DNA of 64,000 bases from Boswellia sacra (Eukaryota; Streptophyta; Magnoliopsida; Sapindales; Burseraceae). The notes under the pieces were generated by a model. That model worked only from the letters and a program-made list of their open reading frames with translations, ran no database searches and had not been told where the DNA came from. The position numbers were made by a program, and so were the translations under genes. Location: positions 62,001-126,000 of the forward strand of contig SNVD02000552.1 of the NCBI GenBank assembly GCA_013180625.2, written 5' to 3'. Shown here in pieces: positions 22,737 through 35,310 of this stretch (its first letter is position 1; every line of letters begins with the position of its first letter).

Positions 22737-23938
22737 ATGATGGCCATAACAAAATTCAAGATGGAACGATTTAATGGCAATAGTGATTTCAGTATTTGGC
22801 ATAGAAGAATGAGAGACTTGCTGGTTCAATAGAAGGTGGCTTAGGCCTTGGGTGGAGAGAGTAAACTATTGGCTATGTTGACTAAAGAGAAAAAACAAGA
22901 GATGTCAGAGATAGCTTATAGTACCATTGTTCTTCATCTAAGTGACAATGTGTTAAGAGAGGTTTCGAAAGAGACAACTGCAGCGAGGATTTGGTTGAAG
23001 TTAAAGAGTCTATATATGATACAATCTCTAACAAACCATATATATTTGAAGGCGAAGCTGGTTCAAGATGCAAGAGCATAAGAGCATTGATGAGAATATT
23101 GATGATTTCAATAAAATAGTCATTGATCTGGAAAATGTTGGGGAAATGATCAATAGGAAGGTCAAGTTGTCATCTTGCTGAGTCATTACTGTATGCATGC
23201 AGTCAACTGAAAGATACCTTTAGGTATGGTCATGAGTCTTTAGTCATGGAAGAATTAAAACCTGCGATTAGGTGCAAGGAGATGGAATTAAAGGCTAAAG
23301 GGAAGGTATTGAGTACCGAGAGTAGCAATAAAGCACTAATTGTCAAAGGTAAGAAAGGGAAGAATCGATCGTCTTTAAAGAAGCTTGACAAATCAAAGTT
23401 CAAGTGTTTTCACTGTAAGAACTTGGGGCATCTTCGAAAGGAGTATCTGAAAAGATTGAAGAATCAAGGAGATAAAAAGTCTGAACATAGAGATGTGGCT
23501 TTTGGAGGATATGAATCTAGTGAAGTTTTGGTGCATTCGATAATTGAAGACCAAAAGGAATGGATTCTAGACTCCAGTAGTTCATTCCACATGTGTTCAC
23601 ATAAAGGATGGTTTCAATTCTTAGATGACAAGGTGGAGGGAACTGTTATCCTTGGTAACAATCAAGCTTGCAAGATAGCTGGAGTTAGCTCAATCAAAGT
23701 CAAGATGTTTAATGGATGTGATTGTGTTCTCAGTAATGTGAGGTATATCTCTAAGTTGAGAAGGAATTTGATATCTTTTGGTGTGCTTGATGGTCTTGGA
23801 TGTGTAGCCGAGATAAAGAATGGCTACATGAAAATCGTTAAGGATGTAGTGACCGTTATGAAGCGCAAACTTCATAATGGTTTGTATTCTCTGATTGAGA
23901 GTGAAGAAGCATTAGGTGCTAGTAAAAGAAAAGAGTGA
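22737..23938 (+). pseudogene. Tnt1-like copia gag and protease, broken
   Basis: Gag begins MMAITKFKMERFNGNSDFSI, then two in-frame TAG stops near 22830-22845. Helical gag continues (EKKQEMSEIAYSTIVLHLSD, then AARIWLKLKSLY). A second open stretch from 23246 carries a degenerate zinc knuckle CFHCKNLGHLRKEY (last Cys replaced by Tyr) and a protease site WILDSSSSFHMCSHKGWF where DSGCS is usual, then the conserved NLISFGVLD region. Integrase, RT and RNase H are absent. The changed catalytic triplet shows the protease is dead. Confidence 0.85.
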
Positions 23939-24419
23939 TTTGAGCTTAAGGTGGAGCCTTTGGTAAGTAAATCAGGTTATGGTCCTAATAATAGTGGAAT
24001 AGATGAAACACGACAAAAAAGGTATGTGAAAAAGGTGTTGGAATGGTTTGGGAGAATAGTTAGCAAATTCAAGCATTGCTTGGACTTGATCCAAATCAAA
24101 TACAATTGATGCCTCGAAAGGCTGGTGGAGAGCAGCAGCTGGAACAATTAACGAAAGTTCATAATCAAATCTAGAGTGGTTACACGCCCGCACGCATCTA
24201 GTAGAAAAGTTGTGCTCTTGCGAGAGGTAGGCTACGCTGCTACACAAGTCTGCCAGAAGATTTGCACACCTGCGCAATGTCGGTTGCTCTCCTGTGCAAC
24301 ATCCGTCAATTCAAATACGCTTTAGGCAAAGAGTTAGCACCCCTGCGCAATGACGTGGAATGGGAATCCTTCTTCAACATGGAATCAACAATGGTTGAAG
24401 ACAAAAACAAGGTGGAGAT
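23939..24419 (+). other. 3' internal region of Tnt1-like element
   Basis: Non-coding remainder between gag-protease and the right LTR. It has two CACCTGCGCAATG-like segments near 24267 and 24340, and the purine tract at 24405-24419. Confidence 0.5.
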
Positions 24420-25160
24420 TGTTATGTGTGTTTTTGTCTTGTTAGAATATTAGGCAATATAGAATTTGTTTATAGATTAGAATTAAAACAAATTGAAATT
24501 TGTATCAAACTACTAAGTTGAGTTAGATTGTAATTTGTTCTAATAGGATAATCTTGGGTACCATAGTTTGACAAAGAAACTAAAACAAAACGAGTTTTTA
24601 TTATACTTCTAGTCTACGAATCATTGTTAGACTAGGAAAAAAACTCAAAGGCCTATATAAAGAGCCTTGTTCATAAAAGTAAAAAAAGAGAGAACTACGA
24701 AATACTACATAGTAGTGGGAGAGAAAATGGTAATAAACGTTTTATAAGACTTGGGATATTGCAAGCACGGCAACGTTTTGGTGATCTTGGAAGCTACGGT
24801 TTTGGATTATTAACCGTGAGTATAGATCGAGTTTCCGTGGAAGTTCTTCTCCGTTAGTTTTTCCTTGAAAGCATATATCGAAGATTGGTGATTATATTAG
24901 TGTATATACATAAGAAGGCTATAAGGTTAAATCCTTGTTATTGCTACTGATATTCTTATAATTTCTCCTTTTATTGTTGATTATAATAAAGTTGCTACTA
25001 AGATCTCTAAAATGGACATAGGCTTGAATGGTCGAACCATTATAAATCTGGAGTTCGTATCTTCTTTATTTTCTTATTTCTTTTCTTGCTTGTGTTTTCA
25101 TCATAATTTTGTCAATATCACGGATTGAACGCTTCTGCGAAAAGTCCAAAATTCACAACA
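24420..25160 (+). repeat. 3' LTR of Tnt1-like copia element
   Basis: 741-bp direct copy of 21962-22705 with many scattered substitutions and a matching TATATAAA at 24654-24661. Confidence 0.9.
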
Positions 25161-28073
25161 ATTAAATTAAAACAGGAAGAACAACAACAATAGAAAAATA
25201 ATAAAAACTTATTTATTCTCATTTTTGTCTTTCAAAGGTTTAAATTCATCATCCATCATTTCAAAATCATTATATAAGCCCAAAACTCAATTTCAAATAT
25301 AATTTTAATTAGTTTTTTTAGAGGAGAAAACAATGGCTTAAGAATTTAATAAAAGAATAAAATGGAATGCATGTAAGCATATTAAATACAAATGTTTAAT
25401 ATACTAAGAGTATATATTTTTTATTTTCATCTAAAATATTATTTTAATAGATTTTTTTATTTTCATCTAAAATATTCTCTTAATTTTAAAAATATAAAAA
25501 TAGAATTTACAAAGAGATTTATAGGCACTCAAATAACAACATTATAGATCCTTGTCCTTAGGTCTTTCATCCATTTCCATTCTAGTATTGGCCGTCTTAG
25601 AATAATTGGTGGCTTCTTTTCAAAGTGATTAACTTTTTAGGTAATTATAAAAGGGTTAATTTTATAGACCTCATCTACGTTTTGGGAAATTATCATCATG
25701 TAGAAGCTGGATTTTTTAGGCTCGACGGTAAAGTGAAAATAAATATTGAGCAATGAAATTGATTGAAATTCCTTTAAAAACAAAAGGAAGAAAGGTTTTT
25801 GAAAGCTGATGTATGTTCAAAAGATCACATAAATTAATCCAAAAAGAATCTATTGATGACTCCTATATCGTTGCAAAGCTATAGATGTTTAGTTTTCATA
25901 AAGTTTTACGGATCGTAAATTAGAATTGAACTCAAAAAGTTATGCACGATAGAACAAATAAAGGTTGAACGAGGATTGCACTAAAAAGAAGTGAAACAAG
26001 GGGGATTAGTGGGCCATAATCGACCGGCGTTCCACCCACAGCTGGCCTGTGGCCCTCACACAGTCAGCCAGCTGTTCTTCATGTATTCTTGGAAGATTTT
26101 GGTTGGATCCTTTCTTTTCTGTTTTCTGCTTCCTTTTTCAACTTGTATCCTCAACTATATAAACCCACTTCCTCCTTACTTTTTGACACACATCAAAATT
26201 ATCTCTTCTCCCTCTAGAACACTTGAGAATTTAAGAAATCTTTGTTTAGTTTAAAGTTTTTTTTAGGCATTCTATTGCTCTAAACCTGAAAATGGTATAT
26301 CTTGAGAGCGGTCCTTTCTTTTCCCTCCTTTTCCTTCTTTATTTTTCTTGCTTAGAATTAAGCATGTCTAGGTTTGTTTATGCTTAGAATGAGCATGTTT
26401 AGGTTTTATTTTCATGCTTAGAAGCATGTTCAGGGTTATTATGAATTATTCTAACCCTTGTTTATTTTGCGAGATGGATAAGCATGTCAAGATAAGTCAT
26501 CTTTCCCTCTTTTATTAGAAACATGTTTAGAAGTTTATTTTCTCTGCGAATGCTTAGAATCATGCTTAGGAGCATATGCTTGGAATCATGCTTATTTAAT
26601 CATGTGCTTAGGAGCGCATGATTAAAATAACGCTAGGAATTGAACTTATGATTGTTTTGAAGCATACTAGGAAAGAGCATAGGATAGGCAAGAATTACTT
26701 TGATTGATTGAATTACCATATTGATTGCTTGAATTGGGCTAGAATAGCCATGATTGATGTTGATTGAATTATGCTAGAAATGCCATGCTAGACTAGAATT
26801 GCCATATTTAGAACCAAATGCTAGAATTGCAATAGGCTAGAATGCCATGATGGAATCATCATATTTAGGTCGAAATGCCATGATTTTAGATTATGACTTT
26901 ATTTAGATTTGAATTGATCGATTTATTATGAATGTATGACTATTCCATGAATATACTATGATTAGAATGATGCCATGAAGTGATGGTGGACTTACATTGA
27001 TGATGAAGGACCATCACTAAGAATGATAATTGCATGTATGAATATGCTTGTAAAAGTATGATAAACATAGAACAGACTCACATATGGTGGTGAGGAATTC
27101 CTTATTTATCGAATCTCGCATTGATTGATTATATTGAAGATGTGATTTACATGAATGTGCCATAATTTGCATGAATGTATGATTGAAGTGTTTAGAAGTA
27201 AATTTCTTTTATTTGTTGAAGAGCAATGTAATCCTATCCCCTATCCCCCATGTTTGAAAGGAAATGTAATTCTATTCTCCTTCTTCTTTCTTTGTATGAA
27301 TATACAACTATCATTATTGAAAATCACTTTATTTGTTTAAAGAAGATAAAACTGAAAATGTGTGCATAAAATGAACTACTTAGGTGGACTGTATAACAAC
27401 CTAAGTTATTTTTATTTGGTATATCCTAGTGGAGGCCAGATTTTGATCTCGACAAGGCGAATGGCTCGTATCTAACTTCCTGAACCCATCTCTGAAGGGA
27501 TGAGGATAGTTTAGGTCCTGAAGTGAGGGATTGAATTACCTTCATTCATTCCCAATTGAATAATTAGGTGGTGAATCCATCTCTCCAGATATGTCAATGG
27601 CTCATTTATATATGTTCCCTTAAGTTTTAAAAGAGGCTTTGACACAGTGTCTTGATCACAAATGCTTTGGAGGGATAAAAACCCGTTCATAGAGGCAACT
27701 CTACTAGGGATAAAAGAAGTTGATTCCGATTGGGATACCAAATTCTAATACCTTATGTTGATATTTTAAGTCCTTGCATCACTAAACTTTGCACACAATG
27801 AGCTCAAACTGCATAAACAAGTCGTGTGACATTTGCATGAGAAGTCTTTGGCTCCATTTGACCATTAGACGACTTATGTTGGTATCACCACCTTTGAGCA
27901 CATACAATTGAGTTGGTATAAAAAGAGACTGGTCCAAAGGGGCATCTCTCGCTCGAAGGAGCCCAGACTATTGGACTCTTGAGACTCAAGCCCATGTAAA
28001 TGAATCTAGAAATTTTCAATGGGATGAATACCTAAAACTTTTGTTAAAATGAACATCCATGGATGTAAATTCC
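25161..28073. other. Unclassified repeat-derived DNA
   Basis: A promoter-like stretch near 26150 is followed by a low-complexity part (about 26340-26890). That part is rich in degenerate TGCTTAGAA...GCATGTTTAGG and GAATTGCCATG units, resembling a plant LTR and leader region, but no second LTR, primer site or coding part was found. A 76-codon minus-strand frame at 27511-27741 matches nothing I recognise. The stretch ends at the right copy of the 42-bp repeat. Confidence 0.4.
26156..26163 (+). promoter_or_regulatory. Possible TATA box
   Basis: TATATAAA followed by CCCACTTCC and a CT-rich leader, an arrangement common in plant promoters and gypsy LTRs. No coding sequence follows it. Confidence 0.3.
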
Positions 28074-28115
28074 AGCAATAGACTATGATAAAAACTCTAT
28101 TTACATTTAGAACTG
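28074..28115 (+). repeat. 42-bp direct repeat, right copy
   Basis: Exact copy of 15221-15262. Together the two copies bracket 12.8 kb made of unrelated repeat pieces. Confidence 0.9.
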
Positions 28116-29353
28116 GAAATAGAGGATTAGTTCTTAATACAGAGCAAACCTCAAATTGTTCAAGACTTTTATACATCCCTTCATAAGTTCGGCCACTATG
28201 GTGCCAATATCAATAGGTTCCTTGAAGATTTCATAATAATCTTCCACCTAGTCATAACCAACAACTCCATCTCATTAAATGCATAAGAAAGTGAAAATAA
28301 ACATTCATGATTTCACCAAATGAAACCAAACATCAATTGCAAACATCTGCAGGGTTAACTGGTTCTGCAATATTTTGTATTTGACATGAAAGATATTGGA
28401 ATGTCATTATCAACAGTTTGAAATTCTAGCTATTGCAACTTTGAGGCCACACCTTATAATATCCTGCAAGAAAGAGGAGCCACAAGAATAATTTGCTGGC
28501 ACAAACCATAAACATTTCAACAATATATAACTTCATCAACTATCCATTCAGAAAGAAAATTATAATTCACTCACATGCATAATGAGGATATTGATCAAAT
28601 TACACGCATTACCTTTAAAATCAAAGAAGCGCCTTTTTGAGTTCCATCTCCTTTAATTATGGAAACCTAAGATACATAAATGTCAGGAGTCTTGAATTAA
28701 TATTAGAGCAAGTTCTTGAGGCAGAGGAAACTCTAAACATCAAACATATCATAATACAAAATGAAGTTGCCAAACAAGATATGCAACAAAGCTCACTGAT
28801 ATTAGGAATTTGCTGTTTAAGATTGTTCTATAAAATAACTTGTGTTCCTCAGTATTTGTATTACATTCCAAAAAACAAGATAAGGAAGACATTGACTTCT
28901 CAAAAATAAAACTATAAGAATATAAATGTAGAAACTGTTAATTGTAATAATTAAATGAGAATCTTAAGCCCACTTGCTATTATGAAACAGAAGAGCCAAG
29001 CTATTTCAGGAGGTAGCTAACAAATTGATCAATAACTCACTCATTGGCCAAGGATGATCATGAGGAGGATCTGAAACTAGCAAATTTGTCTTCTTCACTT
29101 TCTGAACCAAAGATTCCTCTACTTTTCACTTAAAGACTTCAAACTAGAGATTCCACAAGCTTGGATTGAAGAAGAGAGTAAAGAAAAAGAAGTAGAGTAA
29201 CCAGAGAATCAGTTAAAGAAAAGCAACAATAGACAAGAGACAGAAATTCTAAATTGAACTAATGAATAGAGAAGTGAGCTCTAAGTGTTTGAGGTTTTAC
29301 CTGAGAGACATAAACATGAAGTAATCAACCAATCTTTCCTCCTTTGCACACAT
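28116..29353. other. No gene recognised
   Basis: Probably the continuation of the sequence left of 15221. A 90-codon plus-strand frame at 28637-28909 resembles no family I know. It ends at the target duplication AGGCA (29354-29358) of the next copia element. Confidence 0.4.
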
Positions 29354-29358
29354 AGGCA

Positions 29359-30260
29359 TGAAAGTTTTTGTAGTGTATGATAGTTACGAATAATATAACT
29401 AAAAATAGTAATGTAAATCGAAACAGGATTTTTACGTGGTTCGGTTAGAACCAACCTACATCCACGGGCAACAAAAGTTACAATCCACTATGTTGTATGT
29501 GTTTACACCTAGCTTAGAACTCTTTACAATGGTAGACACCTGCTCACTCACTAATCTAATCTATGTAAACTTGATTAACCTCGATCACAACCATAGTCCT
29601 TCACAGACTCTTCTGATGTTGCTCTTTTTCTGTCATGACTATCTTAACTAAAAATAGTTAAGAATAACATAACATCGGTAACTGGTACAGACACATGTGA
29701 TTACTCAACTCCCTTAAGCTCACATGATCTATAACAATTAACCAAAGCCTAAAGCTTTAACAAGACATGAAAAACAAATAAAAGACTCACTCAAACTTGC
29801 TCTTGCTTGCTCTCTCTCAATTTGCCTTGAATGCCTTACTCTAAAAGTTAGGAAAATAGCTTTATATAGTATTTGATATCAATTGCAATCCTTATATGAT
29901 CTTGTAGAATCTCAATAAAACTCCTAAGGAAAGTTTAGATAACAATCAAACATTATAGGAAGTGATAATATACTCTCCTAAGTAAACTAGAATACTTAAA
30001 TAACGTCCTAATCTAATAAGAGATAATTAATGCAAATATAAAACTTCATGTTCAACTAGGATACCAAATTCAAACTTATTCCTATTTAACTAGGATATCA
30101 AATCCAAACTTATCATATGCTAGTTAAAATTCTCGTAATACAAAAGATCTAAATAAAATAAATGAGATAGAAAAATATCCACATTTAATGTTTTTATCAC
30201 ATAATGACAAATTATTCATGTGCAACGCACATGCCATGTGTGCCACGTGTGGAACCAACA
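29359..30260 (-). repeat. 3' LTR of split copia element
   Basis: 902 bp, TGAAAGTTTTTG...GGAACCAACA on the plus strand. It carries the ACGTGG...CTACATCCACGG part (29434-29467) and a TTTATATAG region near 29860, and matches the split LTR copy. Confidence 0.9.
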
Positions 30261-30275
30261 ATCTCCCTCCTTTTG
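30261..30275 (-). promoter_or_regulatory. Polypurine tract of split copia element
   Basis: Minus strand reads CAAAAGGAGGGAGAT directly before TGTTGG of the 3' LTR. Confidence 0.75.
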
Positions 30276-31278
30276 AAATCTTGTGATGAAAACATCTAAA
30301 TGTTTAAATAAAAAAATGCATGAGTACATGCAATGAAACTAAAATGAAACATAGAAACAAAGACTATAATGACAACCTATAAAAAAAAAACAATTAAATA
30401 ACACCAGAAACATCTATACTTCTCTCCCTTGTTTTCTTAACCAATGCCAAAGTATAAAAGAAAATCAAAATGACAAACAAAACTCCCCCTGACTAAATGT
30501 TCACCTCTTCAAATTGTGCATAAATGTGAAAATAAAAATTTAAAAAATGAAGAAACTAATTAAACCAAGTACTCCCGCAATTGAACAAACTCCCCTTCAA
30601 ATCAATTTCGCTGATCTAGAACTTTTAACACGTCAAAATACACTTAAGAGAATCAAACTAAGTCAAACATAGAGCATTGATCGTAAGTTGTATAGACCAT
30701 AACTGAAAACAGTCGAAATTCGCGGAACAGAAATATCTGGACATCTTATAATCTTTTTATAACCAAGCATGTATCAGAGCTGTGGATAAACATCAAACAC
30801 AAATTTTTAATTATTGCATCACTTAATCTAATTGAGTGGTCAACTTGTGCATGCTTCTTACACACACAAAAGTTAATCTTAATGTGAATTTTTTGAATGA
30901 ATACAGTAGCTTTCACACATGTATAGAGGTAGCCCTTTTCCATTTGAGTGGGTGACTTCAACATATTTTTAAGATATATTGAAGTTACTCTCAATGGATG
31001 GCTTTCTCACATCATATATTGGTAGCCCTCTCTGTATTTGACATGAAATTACCAGCAAAATTATACCAATAAAACAACTCAAGCATGCTTTAAATATAAA
31101 TAGACTAATAATGCTACAGATATAAACAACATAACTAAACACTGTTATAATTCAAGTAACTAACAAGTGCCAATGTCATTTCTCAATTTTTTCAAATCTT
31201 AATGCATCTTAGTATTTATATGAATAGATCAACTTTTGATTCTCATAAGAAACATGCTCAGTGCAGATATTCTTTGAT
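30276..31278 (-). other. Copia internal region, no coding content
   Basis: AT-rich remainder between gag and the 3' LTR; pol has been lost. An 82-codon frame at 30746-30994 is unsupported. Confidence 0.5.
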
Positions 31279-33146
31279 TCAATAAGTTTCTAAACAACAC
31301 TTTTTGTCATCACTTATCTGACTGAAAATTCTCAAACACTTTTCATTTCTTGTCATATGTTTAGAACAAGCACAATCATCATTAGAAGAAACATTAAGTG
31401 TAACAACTTTGCAGTGAGTTTCATGTTTCTTAACCAAAACCTGTCGTGTCTTATGTGACTGTCTAAACTGACTTGCCTTTTTCTTTAAAAAAATTTGCAA
31501 TTTATAGCATCTACGTCTAATGTGACCTTTAACACCACAAAAATAACAAGTAGGAACAAATTTTCTTACCTTTTCTAGATTTGAAATGAAAGAACTCATT
31601 GGGGAAGCAAAATCAGTCATATCTTTAAAGCTTGAGTTGGAAGTGTTACTTGAATTTGAAGCTTTAACAAACACTGTCTTTGATATTGAAGCACCATTCT
31701 TTTCATCATACCCCATACCATGGTTGATGGAGTTATCACGGCCTAAACTTAGAATTTGATCAAGCTTTGCTGAGCCTATCTTAAGTTGGTTAATGCACTT
31801 GTTTGCCTCCTTCAATTCTGCAGTAATTTTCTGAATACATTCTGTCTTGTTTGTCACAGCAGCTTCTAGTTTTATGAGTTATTTCATCTATAGATGCTAT
31901 TTCACTCTTGAGCACTTCTTGTTCATTCTGAAGAGTTTTGATCTGCACTTTCTACATCTCCCATATTTCATAAAGTGCATTATAGGCCTCCTGAAGTTCT
32001 CCATAGTATTCAACATCCTTGTCAACATCTGACTCATCAATGTCTAATCTATTATGTTCTGTTACGTTAGACACAACATCTTAAAGTATGTTAGACACAA
32101 CTGTTTGCTCTTTATCTAAAATAGTCCCATTGAATGCTCAAAAATTGTTGGAGTCTTCTTCATCTATTTCTAAGTCATAATCACTCCATGTTACACACAA
32201 GTTCTTTTTCTTCTTGTAATTAGGACACTCAGATTGAATGTGCCTACATCCCTTGCATTTATAATATTGAATTTGACATTTTCTCTCAATCTGCTCTTGA
32301 TTTTTCTATGCAGGCTCTTTAAGAAATTTTCTAACATTAAAGTTCTCTGAATTTTTTTTCTGGAGATTTTTCTTCATATATTTGACAAAATTCTTTGTCA
32401 AATGAGCAAGTTCATCATCGGAATCATCAAGATTTCTATCATCTTTTTCTTCTTTTTCTAAACAAGTAACAAATGCAATACTATTTTCACTCTTTCTTGA
32501 CTTTAAACCCATCTCATATGCTTGAAGAGACCCAATAAACTCATCAACTCGCAATGATTTCACATTATTGCTTTCTTTAATAGTTGTGACCTTAGGCTAA
32601 AATTTTTCTGGTAAAGATCTAAGTATCTTGCCAATAATTTTAGCCTCAGTATATTCCTCACCAAGCATATATATAAGCAGAGTTAGTAATTTCATAAAGT
32701 CTAGTATGAAAATCACTAATGGTTTCATCTTCATACATAACTAAGTTCTCAAATTTAGAAGTCAAAGTAAGCAACTTAAATTCTTTAACCCTTTAAGTAC
32801 CTTTATTATTTGCCTCAAGGATATCCCAAGCTTCTTTTGTAATGGTGCACTTTGAAATTAATCCGGACTGTTGAAGGTTGACAGCATTAAAAATAGCATT
32901 GGTGCCTTTGGAATTCTATCTAGCTAATCGATATTCAGCTTCACTCCACTCATTATGTGGTTTCTCAATCTGTTGCCCAACCTCATTGGTTTTTGTTGGG
33001 GGTGTCCAGCCATGAACAATGCTCATCCACACTCTTTCGTCAATTGATTTGATGAAAGCTCTTATCTTCACTTTCCAATAAGCATAGTTTGCATCTTCAA
33101 GTAACGGTGGTTGAGTGACCGATCCTCCTGTCCGAAATCGTTCCAT
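31279..33146 (-). pseudogene. Copia gag with start of protease, broken
   Basis: Begins MERFRTGGSVTQPPLLED, 58 bp after the LTR, with YAYWKV and SIDERVWMSIVHGW as in the truncated copia at 15264-18935. Later blocks: MKSLRVDEFIGSLQAYEMG (near 32563); first zinc knuckle YYKCKGCRHIQSEC near 32240 (first Cys changed to Tyr); a helical part; an intact second knuckle CYFCGVKGHIRRRC near 31530; and a decayed protease remnant CACSKHMTRNEKC near 31350. Several stops and shifts lie between the blocks. It is the same copia lineage as the truncated element, but a different copy. Confidence 0.85.
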
Positions 33147-33187
33147 ACCTACAAAAAAATCTGATCTACACTAGTATGTCAGTGTAC

Positions 33188-33203
33188 ATGTTCTGACACT
33201 AAT
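33188..33203 (-). promoter_or_regulatory. Decayed primer-binding site of split copia element
   Basis: Minus strand reads ATTAGTGTCAGAACAT beside the 5' LTR, a changed form of TGGTATCAGAGC. Confidence 0.55.
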
Positions 33204-33661
33204 TGAAAGTTTTTGCAGTGTATGGTAGTTACGAATAATATAACTGAAAACAATAATGTAAATCGAAACAGGATTTTTACATGGTTCGATTATAACCAAC
33301 CTACATCCACGGGCAACAAGAGTTGCAATCAACTATGTTGTATGTGTTTACATTCGACTTAGGACTCTTTACAGTGGTAGACACTTGCTCACTCACTAAC
33401 CTAATCTATGTAAACTTGATCAACCTCGATCACAACCATAGTCCTTTACACACTCTTCTGATGCTGTTCTTTTTCTGTCATGACTATCTTAACTAAACAC
33501 AATTAAGAATAACATAACACCCGTAGCTGGTACAAATACATGTGATTACTCAACTTCCTTAAACTCACACGATCTATAACAATTAACCAAAGCCTAAAGC
33601 TTTACACACGACATAAAAAACAAATAAAAGACGAACTCAAACTTGCTCTTGCTTGCTCTCC
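33204..33661 (-). repeat. 5' LTR of split copia element, first piece
   Basis: Matches the first half of 29359-30260 up to ACTTGCTCTTGCTTGCTCTC, where the CACTA tip interrupts it. The match resumes at 54292 with CTCTCTCAATTTGCCTTGAA. Confidence 0.92.
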
Positions 33662-34060
33662 ACTACAAGAAAAAAACAAATATTTGACTGGTTAAATATT
33701 AGATTATTTGATGGTTAGTGCACGTCATATATGTCACCGTCAAATATGATAATATTTGACAATTGGTGAAACATTCAAATGTCTACAATAACATGTTTGA
33801 CTCTTAAAAAGTAGTCAAGTTTATATGCCATTGGAATTGATTTTTTAGCATTATTTGATTGTTTCTGAAAGAAATATTTGACAGAAACAGTCAAATATGA
33901 CGAATTTAACGGTCGAAATTTTGAAACTATTATTACTAGTATTTGACAATAACAGTCAAATATGATGAACGTAACAATCGAATTTTTTCAAATTTGATTG
34001 TATTTAACCGTCAAGTATGTGATGATAGAATAATATTTGACTCTTTTTTGACAGACAAAT
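33662..34060. repeat. CACTA subterminal repeat region
   Basis: More than ten copies of TATTTGAC or GTCAAATA in both orientations within 400 bp. Such clusters bind the TNPA-type accessory protein in characterised CACTA elements. Confidence 0.75.
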
Positions 34061-34190
34061 ATTATTTTAAAATAGTATTTTTTTATACTTGCCGGTTTGT
34101 ACATTGTCAATTATGATAAAATTTTGTGCTCTTATTTGACTTTTTATTATTGCCAAGTTTTTTAGAATAGTATTTTTCCTCATTGTATGA

Positions 34191-34193
<3 letters not shown>

Positions 34194-34234
<41 letters not shown>
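34194..34234. repeat. (AT)n microsatellite
   Basis: About 20 uninterrupted AT units inside the CACTA element. Confidence 0.9.
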
Positions 34235-34237
<3 letters not shown>

Positions 34238-35310
34238 ATAAATATTTTAAAAAAATAATATATGGTTATAAATTATATCTTTTATTTTTTAGATAATAGA
34301 TGTATCATTTATATTATATATTATTTTGTGAAAATATGATAATTTTATTAACTTTTAAAATAATAATAAAAATTTATATTTAAGATCACGTATACATAGA
34401 ACAGAAGCCTAAACAAATGCAAATGGAATTATAAGAAAATATGGGACTTTATATGGAATGTAGCATTTGAAAACAATAAATTAACAAAAGCGCATGCAAG
34501 TGATTAGTAACAGTTTCTCTACAAGCTGAACCCATAAACCAGCAAGAAAATTAAATATTACCTGACTGAAAAACAAATTAAAGACTTGCTTTCTTTGTGT
34601 ACAAAATCCCAAATGCATCCCAACACTACTTGTCTCTTTCTTTTTTAACACAAGTACTCATTGTCTACCTATTGTACCTTGAAACTCATAAACATAGAAA
34701 AACATAAACAATATTCCAACTAAGTTGTATTTCAACATAGCATAAACATGCCTAAACATAGCTTATTACTAACATAAACAATATTCCAAAATAGTTGCAT
34801 TCCAACATAGCAAAACATGAAAAAGCATAACTTATACCATGTTAAAGTCAGATCAAAGGGAGCCATCCAATATAAAAATTCAAGATAGATTTCTCTAATT
34901 GATCAATTGAAGTATCCCTCCACTATTAGGTAAGTGATCCATAAAGTTTTCAAATGAGCAACAGGCACTTTACAATTGCCTGCATGTTGCCAAAATTTAA
35001 CATTTGCATATGTTACCTTAATCTATACACGCTAATGATGTTACCCACAAAATGCAGTCCATCTCCATCACTGTAATTGCAGTCATCTTTTCAATAACCC
35101 ACTAATATACGATCCCAAAAAAATAAGTTAGCAACTGTACACCATATATATTAACAAAATCAATCAACATAACTTCTTCAATCTGTAAGGCTACAACATT
35201 AGAAATACACTTGTTAGAAAGAATTGACAAATATGAAAACCTTATGTATAAGTTAATTATTTCTTGTATTCAACCTTGTCTTCAAGCTTTTTCTTGGGCA
35301 TGCTTCAATA
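34235..35310. other. CACTA 3' non-coding part
   Basis: AT-rich, no coding content. It contains a 70-bp tandem duplication (34701-34770 and 34771-34839, starting AACATAAACAATATTCCAA). Confidence 0.55.
34701..34839. repeat. Two tandem 70-bp units
   Basis: Both units start AACATAAACAATATTCCAA and carry an AGTTG.ATT.CAACATAGC core; they differ by about a dozen changes. Confidence 0.7.

Larger units (their letters stand above)
21962..25160 (+). mobile_element. Tnt1-like Ty1/copia element, deleted to gag-protease
   Basis: 3.2-kb element with direct LTRs (744 and 741 bp), both TGTTATG...CACAACA. A primer site lies at 22708-22720 and a purine tract, ACAAGGTGGAGAT, before the right LTR. Only gag and protease are present between them. 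The 5-bp flanks (TTTGA left, ATTAA right) do not match, so this is either an old copy or a recombined one. It lies wholly inside the 12.8-kb block. Confidence 0.9.

Noticed and set aside
21957..25165. 5-bp target duplication for the Tnt1-like copia
   Set aside because: Flanks read TTTGA and ATTAA; shifting the ends by a few bases gives no convincing match.
27511..27741. 76-codon minus-strand frame as a gene
   Set aside because: No recognisable motif, no splice context, and it lies in unclassified repeat DNA; a gene fragment cannot be excluded.
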